A stretch of DNA of 7,053 nucleotides from positions 1 to 7,053 of the forward strand of contig JAISXK010000147.1 in the NCBI GenBank assembly GCA_031270585.1, written 5' to 3'. Numbering within the stretch: position 1 is the first letter of the stretch; every line of letters starts with the position of its first letter. Of the stretch, positions 1 through 5,335 are shown piece after piece. The DNA comes from Clostridiales bacterium (GTDB lineage: Bacteria; Bacillota; Clostridia; Christensenellales; CAG-138). The notes under the pieces were generated by a model. It did no database searches and was not told the origin of the DNA. It saw nothing but the letters and a program-made list of their open reading frames with translations. A program made the position numbers and the translations under genes.

Positions 1-168
1 AAAAAGACGAAAAACAGGGTGTTAAGCGAGATGGGCTTGCCTCCCGCCCGGCAGGATAGCGCCATACGCTTTAGTTTTTGCCCGTTTAATACGATAAATG
101 AAGTGAACGAAGCGGCGCACGTGATTGACGAACAATTGCGGCTGTTGCGCAAATTTCAAAAGCGGTAG
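1..168 (+). CDS. Cysteine desulfurase (IscS/NifS/NifZ class), C-terminal end only
   Basis: Only the last 55 codons are inside the window; the frame is open from base 1 to the TAG at 166-168. The translation contains VLSEMGLPPARQDSAIRFSF followed by CPFNTINEVNEAAHVIDEQL, which is the conserved C-terminal signature of class V aminotransferase-fold cysteine desulfurases (small amphipathic helix, then the S-[IV]-R-[FV]-S strand and the N-T-x-x-E-[IV] helix). The family takes sulfur from L-cysteine onto an active-site cysteine as persulfide, with PLP as cofactor, in the cytoplasm; neither the PLP lysine nor the catalytic cysteine is in the visible part. It lies 65 bases upstream of thiI on the same strand. 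In Bacillus subtilis the desulfurase beside thiI (NifZ) is the dedicated sulfur donor for ThiI, so the same job is inferred here. A housekeeping IscS-type enzyme is the alternative. Confidence 0.88.
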   Translation, partial: KKTKNRVLSEMGLPPARQDSAIRFSFCPFNTINEVNEAAHVIDEQLRLLRKFQKR

Positions 169-233
169 ACCGTCAGGAAGCAAGCGCGTTTAAAATAAAA
201 CAAAAAAACGGATCGACAGAAAAGGATGCGTTT

Positions 234-1400
234 ATGCCAAATTGTGAGAACGTATTGTTAATCAAATACGGGGAAATACATTTAAAGGGTCTTAACAGGC
301 CCTACTTTCAACGCCAGCTGATGCAGGTCGTCAACACAGCTTTAAAAGGGCTGGATGCGCAGGTGGTAAAAGCGCAAAGCCGTCTTTATGTAAACGGGTT
401 AAGGGAAGAACAATTGCAGGAAGCCATTGCCCGCCTGCGGCGCGTTTTTGGCGTTCATTCCATTTGCCCTGCGCTCGCCGCCGGGGTAAGCTTTGCCGCC
501 ATTGAAGAGGCGGCGGCACGGTTGATGAAAGAATCGCTGGCGGGCGGCGGGAAGACAAGCTTTAAAGTTTTCGCACGCCGGGCGGATAAAAGTTTCCCCA
601 TGAGATCGGATGATATCAACCGCAAATTGGGAGAGACATTGCTCAACCGCTTTCCCGGCCTTTGGGTGGATGTGCACAACCCGCAAAAAAAGCTCAGGGT
701 GGAGGTACGCGAGCGCGCCTATGTTTATCTTGATGAATACCCTGGCGCCGGCGGCATGCCGGTGGGGTGCAACGGGCGCGCGGTCGTGCTGCTCTCGGGC
801 GGTATAGACAGCCCCGTGGCCGGATATATGATCGCCAAACGCGGCGTATCGCTTGCCGCCGTGCATTTTTACGCTTACCCCTACACCAGCGAGCGCGCAC
901 GCGATAAGGTGGTGGAACTGGCAAAGCTGTTATCGAGGTATACGGGCGAGATCAGACTGCACCTGGTGCCTTTCACCGAGATTCAAATGGCGATTTATGA
1001 AAAATGCCCCAAAAACGAAACCACCGTTATCATGCGCCGGCTGATGATGCGCATCGCCCGGTATGTGGCGGAAGAGGAGATGGCGCTGGCGCTTGTAACG
1101 GGTGAATCAATAGGGCAGGTGGCCAGTCAAACCATGCAAAGCCTTGCCGTTACAAACGACGCCGTTACCCTGCCGATATACCGCCCGTTGATTGGGTTTG
1201 ATAAGGACGAAATTATAGGGCTGGCAAAAAAAATAGGCACGTTTGAAACATCGATATTGCCGTATGAGGATTGCTGCACGATTTTTGTACCGCAGCACCC
1301 CGTTACAAAGCCCAGGGTGGAAAAAATTCGCGAGAGCGAGGCGCTTGTCGATTTTACGAAAATGATCGAAACCGCACTCGCGCAAAGGGAAATTGTTTAA
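234..1400 (+). CDS. thiI: tRNA 4-thiouridine synthase ThiI (tRNA sulfurtransferase, no rhodanese domain)
   Basis: ThiI adenylates U8 of tRNA and replaces the oxygen with sulfur to give 4-thiouridine; in some bacteria it also supplies sulfur to ThiS for thiamine. The 388-residue protein begins with the family's N-terminal LIKYGEIHLKGLNRPYF motif, continues with a THUMP domain (about residues 60-165) and a PP-loop ATP pyrophosphatase domain with SGGIDSPVAGYM, SGGIDS at 188-193. A conserved late motif, YEDCCTIFVP, holds Cys347 and Cys348, one of which should correspond to the cysteine that attacks in sulfur transfer. The protein stops there in the short form typical of Bacillota: the C-terminal rhodanese domain of the E. 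coli enzyme is missing, so sulfur must come straight from the desulfurase, whose gene lies just upstream. The ATG at 234 has AAAGG at 221-225, 8 bases before it. Co-transcription with the desulfurase is likely, as I see no terminator in the 65-base gap. Confidence 0.97.
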   Translation: MPNCENVLLIKYGEIHLKGLNRPYFQRQLMQVVNTALKGLDAQVVKAQSRLYVNGLREEQLQEAIARLRRVFGVHSICPALAAGVSFAAIEEAAARLMKESLAGGGKTSFKVFARRADKSFPMRSDDINRKLGETLLNRFPGLWVDVHNPQKKLRVEVRERAYVYLDEYPGAGGMPVGCNGRAVVLLSGGIDSPVAGYMIAKRGVSLAAVHFYAYPYTSERARDKVVELAKLLSRYTGEIRLHLVPFTEIQMAIYEKCPKNETTVIMRRLMMRIARYVAEEEMALALVTGESIGQVASQTMQSLAVTNDAVTLPIYRPLIGFDKDEIIGLAKKIGTFETSILPYEDCCTIFVPQHPVTKPRVEKIRESEALVDFTKMIETALAQREIV

Positions 1401-1408
1401 CAATATGT

Positions 1409-1425
1409 TCATGTGATGGTCATGA
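1409..1425. promoter_or_regulatory. Dyad TCATG-N7-CATGA over the promoter, candidate operator
   Basis: Perfect 5-base inverted repeat TCATG (1409-1413) and CATGA (1421-1425) with a 7-base spacer; one more pair (G1407 with C1426) forms if T1408 is bulged out. It overlaps the proposed -35 hexamer of the lipoprotein gene promoter. It could be a repressor site or chance, since short dyads are common. It is too short, and lacks a T-run, to be an intrinsic terminator for thiI. Confidence 0.25.
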
Positions 1426-1445
1426 CAAATATGTTAGAATATACT
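1417..1445 (+). promoter_or_regulatory. Candidate promoter for the two exported-protein genes
   Basis: A sigma-A-like arrangement is visible: TGGTCA (1417-1422, 4 of 6 to TTGACA), 17-base spacer, TATACT (1440-1445, 5 of 6 to TATAAT). An overlapping extended -10, TGTTAGAAT (1432-1440), gives a second register without a good -35. Either would start transcription about 40-50 bases before the start codon at 1501. No other good promoter is seen in the 100 bases after thiI, and the change from a tRNA gene to exported proteins fits a new transcription unit. Confidence 0.45.
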
Positions 1446-1500
1446 GTCGAATCATAAACGCGCGCGTATGACATTCTTTTAAGAAAGGCGGGTGGTGCGC

Positions 1501-2346
1501 ATGAAAAAAACAGCCGGTATTTTAATCTTAATCATGGTTATCATGGTTTTATACGCATCCGTTTCCGCCTGCGCGTATGTAAATGGGGCAAAGCTTTTAC
1601 CGACGCCGGATGTAACCGCCGCAACCGCGCGTCCCCGAAGTGAAACACCGGCGTCTCCCACGCGGGAGCAAGGCGCTTTTGTCATTGCAACCGCAACACC
1701 GGCAGCATCTCCTACGGAGCTTTTCCCCGAAACAACCCCGCTTGACGCAACGCAAACGGCGGAGGATATTCAGCAGAAAACGATGATACCCGCCATCGCG
1801 GCCGAAGCGCCCGAACCCGGTTTGGCTGCCGACACAAATTTTCAGGCGCAAAGCGGGCAGGAAACCGTCGCTGCCGAGGGAACGCCGGGGTACAGTTTTG
1901 AGCAGTTTGTGCTTGAGAAGCTGGGGCTTGAAAACAGCGAATACCCTGTCGAAGTAAAAATCACCTACCTCAGCGGCGAGCTGCTTTCCAGCATTGTTGA
2001 GGTTTCGCGCAACGGGTATATGGATATCACCACCTATACGGCGGAACTGCCCACCGGTCGTAAATGCGTGATATCGGATTTTTTCTCTTCGTCAGATATG
2101 GAGTGGCGCGGCCTGATACCCGATCTTGTGACGGATGACGCGATCAACCGCGGTATGACGCTGCTGGGCCCCGTGCCGCCTATCAACGACGGGCAGCAGT
2201 TTTTTATACAGGACGATACGATTGTATTGCTGTACCGCCCTTACGAGGTTACAACTTATGAGGCCGGTGTGCCTTGCTTTGCGCTGGATTTAAACCGTCT
2301 CTCCGATTATATCATAGGCGCGTATGGCATAGGCAGCCAGGGATAA
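1501..2346 (+). CDS. Putative lipoprotein with a DUF3298/RsiV-like C-terminal domain
   Basis: Function unknown. From the ATG at 1501 the protein has 281 residues. It begins MKKTAG, then a hydrophobic stretch (residues 5-19) ending in VSAC, which fits a lipobox with Cys24 as lipidated residue, so an outer-membrane-face (extracytoplasmic) lipoprotein is inferred. Residues about 30-130 are a low-complexity, Thr/Ala/Pro/Glu-rich linker. Residues about 148-275 are folded-looking: TAELPTGRKCVISDFF and, near the end, FFIQDDTIVLLYRPYEVTTY resemble the DUF3298 domain found in the extracellular part of RsiV and in PdaC-type proteins; this is from memory of the motif, not a search. In RsiV that domain binds lysozyme, but no sigma factor or anti-sigma region is next to this gene. 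Two in-frame GTG codons (1492 and 1495) precede the ATG; AAAGG at 1484-1488 leaves the exact start uncertain, and ATG gives the cleanest signal peptide. The next gene starts 8 bases after the stop. Confidence 0.82.
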   Translation: MKKTAGILILIMVIMVLYASVSACAYVNGAKLLPTPDVTAATARPRSETPASPTREQGAFVIATATPAASPTELFPETTPLDATQTAEDIQQKTMIPAIAAEAPEPGLAADTNFQAQSGQETVAAEGTPGYSFEQFVLEKLGLENSEYPVEVKITYLSGELLSSIVEVSRNGYMDITTYTAELPTGRKCVISDFFSSSDMEWRGLIPDLVTDDAINRGMTLLGPVPPINDGQQFFIQDDTIVLLYRPYEVTTYEAGVPCFALDLNRLSDYIIGAYGIGSQG

Positions 2347-2354
2347 GGATTGCT

Positions 2355-2666
2355 ATGAAAAGCTTTTTAAAAATCGTTATTTTGTTGGTAATAGCCGCGT
2401 TATTGGTGCTCGTATTGCTTTCTTACCTTGAGAAACGAGGCATCATCGATACGTCCGCCTCCTCGGTATTATCCGATATAAAGGACGCCGGGGAGCAGGC
2501 CGGCGACAGCGTAAGTGATTTTTTGGATGAGAGCGGCATTAAGGATGGCACGGCGGATCTGCTGGAACAGGGCGCCGCGCTCATCAGGGGCAGCGCCGCG
2601 CCCGAACAATCCACATCCCCGGAATCCGCGCCGCCGACGCCTTCGCCAACGCCGTATTTAGTTTAG
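2355..2666 (+). CDS. Small single-pass membrane protein with Pro/Ser/Thr-rich tail, unknown function
   Basis: I do not recognise a family. The 103-residue protein starts MKSFLK, then a strongly hydrophobic helix of about 19-20 residues (about 5-24, rich in Ile, Leu, Val) followed by EKRG. It could be an uncleaved anchor; no lipobox or convincing signal-peptidase site is seen. Residues about 30-80 are polar, acidic and probably helical (SDIKDAGEQAGDSVSDFLDE), and residues 84-103 form a disordered tail ending PPTPSPTPYLV. With a short Lys-bearing N-terminus and Glu-Lys-Arg after the helix the topology is not certain; an exposed tail is inferred. The ATG at 2355 is chosen because AAGGA (2345-2349) lies 5 bases before it and overlaps the stop codon of the lipoprotein gene, which suggests translational coupling; an upstream in-frame start at 2274 would lie inside that gene. 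The shared proline/threonine-rich composition and tight spacing suggest the two products act together outside the membrane. Confidence 0.78.
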   Translation: MKSFLKIVILLVIAALLVLVLLSYLEKRGIIDTSASSVLSDIKDAGEQAGDSVSDFLDESGIKDGTADLLEQGAALIRGSAAPEQSTSPESAPPTPSPTPYLV

Positions 2667-2726
2667 GTAATGGCATAATTTTTATATGAGAGCGTTTTAG
2701 AATGATTTGACCTAAGTAATCATGCG

Positions 2727-3011
2727 TTAATCAACCGTCGCCGGGAAATCGGGTTGTTCCCCGTCGATTAGTCTGCGCTTTTCGATCCGGGTAAGCCTTT
2801 TTATCCGCGCTTCATATGCTTGCGCCTCGCTTTTGGTTTCAAAGCCTTTTATATACACGAGCTTAACGGGCAACCGCCCGCGGGTATACTTCGCGCCGGC
2901 GCCTCTGTTGTGCGTGAAGAGACGTTTTTTTATATCCGTGGTATAGCCGGTATAGAGTGAATTGTCGCCGCATTCCAGCATATAGGTGTAATAGCGCTTG
3001 CAATTGTCCAT
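2727..3011 (-). CDS. GIY-YIG domain protein, UPF0213 (YhbQ/YazA-like)
   Basis: A 94-residue protein made almost wholly of a GIY-YIG nuclease domain. The GIY strand is YYTYML (residues 7-12), the YIG strand is LYTGYT (19-24, with YTG in place of YIG), followed by Arg30 and His34 in IKKRLFTHN, the GAKYTRGRLPVKLVY strand pair typical of UPF0213, and the helix with Glu62 and Glu67 (one is probably the metal ligand) before IKRLTRIEKRRLI. Family length is usually 80-100 residues, so it is complete. The E. coli relative YhbQ has been linked to DNA nuclease activity, but the cellular role of the family is not settled. The reading frame continues far upstream, but the ATG at 3011 is chosen because homology begins a few residues after it. 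No Shine-Dalgarno sequence precedes that ATG, while an extended -10 sits 6 bases away, so the mRNA may be leaderless. The gene converges on the exported-protein unit and diverges from the Asp23 gene. Confidence 0.9.
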   Translation of the reverse strand: MDNCKRYYTYMLECGDNSLYTGYTTDIKKRLFTHNRGAGAKYTRGRLPVKLVYIKGFETKSEAQAYEARIKRLTRIEKRRLIDGEQPDFPATVD

Positions 3012-3017
3012 ACTTGC

Positions 3018-3026
3018 ATGATACCA
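3018..3026 (-). promoter_or_regulatory. Extended -10 promoter candidate for the GIY-YIG gene
   Basis: On the minus strand the sequence reads TGGTATCAT: a TGn extension plus TATCAT (5 of 6 to TATAAT; hexamer at 3018-3023). The -35 position 17 bases upstream (3041-3046) reads ACCACA, a weak 3 of 6 match, which an extended -10 can compensate. The expected start of transcription, about 7 bases downstream of the hexamer, is the A of the ATG at 3011. Confidence 0.45.
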
Positions 3027-3029
3027 TAC

Positions 3030-3055
3030 TTTTGTGGGCGTGTGGTTGTTTTGTG
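3030..3055. repeat. Direct repeat TTTTGTG, twice, 19 bases apart
   Basis: Identical 7-mers at 3030-3036 and 3049-3055, start to start 19 bases, within the 30-odd bases shared by the two divergent promoter candidates. The second copy supplies the TG of the plus-strand extended -10. It could be a regulator binding site or a chance result of the local T/G richness. Confidence 0.25.
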
Positions 3056-3062
3056 ATAGAAT
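3054..3062 (+). promoter_or_regulatory. Extended -10 promoter candidate for the Asp23-fakA block
   Basis: TGATAGAAT: TGn extension at 3054-3056 and TAGAAT (5 of 6 to TATAAT) at 3057-3062. No good -35 is seen at 16-18 bases upstream. Transcription would begin near 3069 and give a leader of about 105 bases before the ATG at 3174. The leader contains a GC-rich hairpin (3098-3113, GCGCAC/GTGGCGC arms with one bulge) and a run of seven T (3150-3156), but these are about 36 bases apart and do not form a terminator. Confidence 0.42.
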
Positions 3063-3173
3063 GATTGCAGGCTTTTCGGTGTTGGCGCGCGATTTAGGCG
3101 CACGCCGTGGCGCATTTGGCGTTCTGTCGGAATTGGCTTGGCGCATAACTTTTTTTGAAAAGGAGGTTAGAAA

Positions 3174-3527
3174 ATGGCTGTGGAAATCAAAAACGATTTG
3201 GGTAAAATCGTGCTTACAGAAGATCTGGTTGCGAGCATCGCGGGCTACGCTGCAGTTGAAAACTACGGCATAGTCGGCATGAGCGCGAAAAAAGCGAGTG
3301 ATACCATCATTGAGCTTATCAAGAGAGACAATCTGAAACGCGGCATCAAGGTCGCCGCCGTTGGGCCGGGCGAAGTGGATATTGATCTGTACGTAACGCT
3401 GGAATACGGGGTTTCTTTGCCTGCTGTGGCGCGCAATGCCCGCGATAACGTGCGTTACCGTGTGGAAGAGCTTACGGGGCTTACCGTTCGCAATGTGAAT
3501 ATTATGGTGGAAGGAGTTCGCGTATAG
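3174..3527 (+). CDS. Asp23/Gls24 family envelope stress response protein (YloU-like)
   Basis: A 117-residue soluble protein covering the whole Asp23/Gls24 (DUF322) domain, with no membrane helix or signal peptide. Family features seen are the start GKIVLTEDLVASIAGYAA, the central YGIVGMSAKKASD segment, IKVAAVGPGEVDIDLYVTLE, and the ending VEELTGLTVRNVNIMVEGVR. Members are small, abundant proteins linked to the cell envelope and to alkaline or envelope stress in Bacillota; in Staphylococcus aureus Asp23 is held at the membrane by AmaP, and no AmaP-like gene is present here. This copy is the YloU type by position, directly before fakA (YloV) as in Bacillus subtilis. Its ribosome binding site, AAAGGAGGT at 3159-3167 with 6 bases to the ATG, is the strongest in the window, which suggests high translation. 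The gene ends 45 bases before the fakA start, so joint transcription is likely. Confidence 0.93.
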   Translation: MAVEIKNDLGKIVLTEDLVASIAGYAAVENYGIVGMSAKKASDTIIELIKRDNLKRGIKVAAVGPGEVDIDLYVTLEYGVSLPAVARNARDNVRYRVEELTGLTVRNVNIMVEGVRV

Positions 3528-3562
3528 CGAAGCCTGCGGGTAGTATGTTACACCGTATGGTT

Positions 3563-3568
3563 GGGAGG
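3563..3568 (+). promoter_or_regulatory. Ribosome binding site that sets the TTG start of fakA
   Basis: GGGAGG lies 4 bases before the TTG at 3573. An in-frame TTG at 3561 overlaps this site and so cannot use it. An ATG at 3557 is out of frame and opens only nine codons (stop at 3584-3586). TTG at 3573 is therefore the likely start; it gives SDVKISGALFRDML after the initiator Met, matching the usual family N-terminus. Confidence 0.75.
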
Positions 3569-3572
3569 AAAA

Positions 3573-5210
3573 TTGAGCGATGTTAAAATCAGCGGGGCTT
3601 TGTTCCGTGATATGCTTTTTACCGGAGCGGCTCTGCTGGAGCGCAACAAAGCGCAAATTGATAGTTTAAACGTGTTCCCGGTGCCTGACGGCGATACCGG
3701 AACCAATATGACCATGACGATGCAAAGCGCCGTCAAAGAGATCAAGAGCGCCAACTGCGCCACCGTTACATGCGTTTCGGACGCCCTGAGCCTGGGCGCG
3801 CTAAAAGGCGCGAGGGGAAACTCGGGCGTCATTCTTTCGCAGATATTCAGGGGCTTTTCGCGCGCCTTGAAAGACGCGGAGGATATGGACGCCGCAATGC
3901 TGTATGAGGCCGTAAAAACGGGCACGGAGGCCGCGTATAAGGCGGTTATGAAGCCTAAAGAGGGCACCATGCTTACGGTATCGCGCATGATCAGCGAGGC
4001 GCTGGAAGAAGAGCTTGCGCGCGGCGCAAACGTTTACAACATGATAGACGTAATGGTGGAAGCCGGTGAGAAGGCGCTCATTCTAACACCCGAGTTGCTA
4101 CCCGTGCTGAAGGAAGCGGGCGTGGTGGATTCCGGCGGAAAAGGGCTTGTTACCATATTCCGCGGCTTTAAGATGGCGATTGACGGCGAAGAGATTGGCG
4201 ATAAGGAAGAAATGCAGCGGATTATGGAAGCGCCCGCCAGGGATGTGCTCTCCTTAACGGAAGTGTTTGATATTCGCTTCCCATACTGCACAGAGTTCTT
4301 TATCATCCGCCTGAATGAAAACTTTAAAGAAGACGATCTGGAAACCCTGCGCGAAAAACTTACGAATATAGGCGATTCGCTGGTGATCGCTTACGACGCC
4401 GACATGGTAAAGGTGCATGTGCACACGCCATCGCCCGGCAAGGCGCTGCAATTTGCGCTGCGCTTCGGCGAAATTGATAAGATCAAGATCGAAAACATGC
4501 GCGAGCAAAACCGCGCGATTCCGGCAAAGCGTAAGGCTGCGGAGACGGAATTCGCCCTGGTGGCCGTTACAAGCGGGGAAGGCATCGGCAAGGTGATGAA
4601 AGACCTTGGCATCAACGCTATCATACAGGGCGGCCAAACCATGAATCCCAGCATCGAGGATATCTCGCAGGCGATTTACCGTGTAAACGCGCGCACCGTT
4701 TATGTGCTGCCCAACAACTCCAATATCATATTGGCGGCGCAGCAGGCGGCGCAGGTGAGCGAATGCAAGGTGGTGGTCATACCCACAAAAACCATCCCCC
4801 AGGGCATTGCCGCCGTCATGGCGTTTCATCCGGATCTGGGCGTTGAAGAAAACGAAAAACGCATGAGCGACGCCATCAGCGGCGTGATTTCAGGTTCCGT
4901 AACATATGCCGTGCGCGATACAACCCTCAACGACGACAAAATCCGTAAAGGCGATATCATCGGTCTGATGGATGGCAAAATTGTAACCGTGAGCGGCGCC
5001 CCGCAGGAAACCTCATTGAAGCTTTTACGCATCATGATGGAAAAGAAAGCGGAGGATGACTGCATCGTAACAATATTCTACGGCGAGAGTATGCAGGAGG
5101 CCGTCGCGCAGGAACTGGTGGATACTTTGCAGCCGGAATACCCCGATGTGGAATTCGTGATTGAAAACGGCGGCCAGCCAATATACTACTACTTTTTCTC
5201 TGTGGAATAA
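3573..5210 (+). CDS. fakA: Fatty acid kinase catalytic subunit FakA (YloV, DhaL/Dak2 plus DegV-like domains)
   Basis: FakA phosphorylates fatty acids held by FakB (DegV-family) proteins, giving acyl-phosphate for PlsX/PlsY phospholipid synthesis; it acts in the cytoplasm. From the TTG start the protein has 545 residues, the normal length. The N-terminal DhaL-type kinase domain (about 1-200) shows NVFPVPDGDTGTNM at 33-46, with Asp39, Asp41 and Asn45 as expected Mg-ATP ligands, GARGNSG at 79-85, and GVVDSGGKG from 183. The middle domain carries Cys239 in YCTEF and His282 and His284 in VHVHTPSPG, which match the Cys-His-His zinc site described for the S. aureus protein. The C-terminal DegV-like domain (about 310-545) has GGQTMNPS at 353-360 and ends in FFSVE like other members. 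No fakB is in the window, so the partner is encoded elsewhere. It probably shares a transcript with the Asp23 gene; the TTG start may hold its level below that of Asp23. Confidence 0.96.
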   Translation: MSDVKISGALFRDMLFTGAALLERNKAQIDSLNVFPVPDGDTGTNMTMTMQSAVKEIKSANCATVTCVSDALSLGALKGARGNSGVILSQIFRGFSRALKDAEDMDAAMLYEAVKTGTEAAYKAVMKPKEGTMLTVSRMISEALEEELARGANVYNMIDVMVEAGEKALILTPELLPVLKEAGVVDSGGKGLVTIFRGFKMAIDGEEIGDKEEMQRIMEAPARDVLSLTEVFDIRFPYCTEFFIIRLNENFKEDDLETLREKLTNIGDSLVIAYDADMVKVHVHTPSPGKALQFALRFGEIDKIKIENMREQNRAIPAKRKAAETEFALVAVTSGEGIGKVMKDLGINAIIQGGQTMNPSIEDISQAIYRVNARTVYVLPNNSNIILAAQQAAQVSECKVVVIPTKTIPQGIAAVMAFHPDLGVEENEKRMSDAISGVISGSVTYAVRDTTLNDDKIRKGDIIGLMDGKIVTVSGAPQETSLKLLRIMMEKKAEDDCIVTIFYGESMQEAVAQELVDTLQPEYPDVEFVIENGGQPIYYYFFSVE

Positions 5211-5335
5211 TTTATTTGTTTATTTTGTTGCCGGAATCATATACCAAAGATTATTGCGGAGGCACCGTCTCCTCATATTCGATTGGGGGATATCCCTTTA
5301 GCGGGAGATTGAGGGCAGAGCCCTAAAAATATTTT
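5211..5335. other. Non-coding fakA-recG spacer with clustered short hairpins
   Basis: The 125 bases start AT-rich and then hold three GC-rich inverted repeats close together: GGAGGC/GTCTCC (5258-5263 with 5267-5272, loop ACC, one G-T pair), the perfect palindrome GGGATATCCC (5287-5296), and AGGGC/GCCCT (5312-5316 with 5320-5324, loop AGA). None is followed by a clear T-run, so they are not convincing terminators. The layout resembles small dispersed intergenic repeats seen in many Clostridia, or a structured mRNA leader for recG; which one cannot be told from one copy. No promoter is clear here. Confidence 0.45.

Noticed and set aside
166..196. Possible promoter for thiI (TAGACC and TAAAAT)
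   Set aside because: The spacing is 19 bases and the -35 is weak; co-transcription with the desulfurase gene is the simpler reading.
399..866. 155-codon open frame on the minus strand inside thiI
   Set aside because: It lies wholly within a certain gene on the other strand; the translation is Arg/His/Ala-rich with no family motif, as expected from antisense frames of GC-rich coding DNA.
2702..2723. Inverted repeat ATGATT/AATCAT between the convergent genes, as a two-way terminator
   Set aside because: The stem has only six mostly A-T pairs with a 10-base loop and no proper T-run on either side; too weak to call.
3098..3156. Hairpin plus seven-T run in the Asp23 leader, as an attenuator
   Set aside because: The hairpin ends at 3113 and the T-run begins at 3150; no stem was found directly before the T-run.
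3034..3273. 79-codon plus-strand frame across the start of the Asp23 gene
   Set aside because: It overlaps the strong ribosome site and coding frame of the Asp23 gene, has no ribosome site of its own and no recognisable protein motif.
3012..3656. Upstream extension of the minus-strand frame that holds the GIY-YIG protein (to 3656)
   Set aside because: The extra part is antisense to the Asp23 gene and the fakA start, has no recognisable domain, and family homology begins only after the ATG at 3011.
4254..4829. 191-codon minus-strand frame inside fakA
   Set aside because: Antisense shadow of a well-supported gene; no start signal and no domain seen.
5216..5326. 36-codon frame from TTG 5216 to TAA 5324-5326 between fakA and recG
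   Set aside because: No ribosome binding site, rare start codon, odd composition, and it runs through the hairpin cluster; better explained as non-coding.
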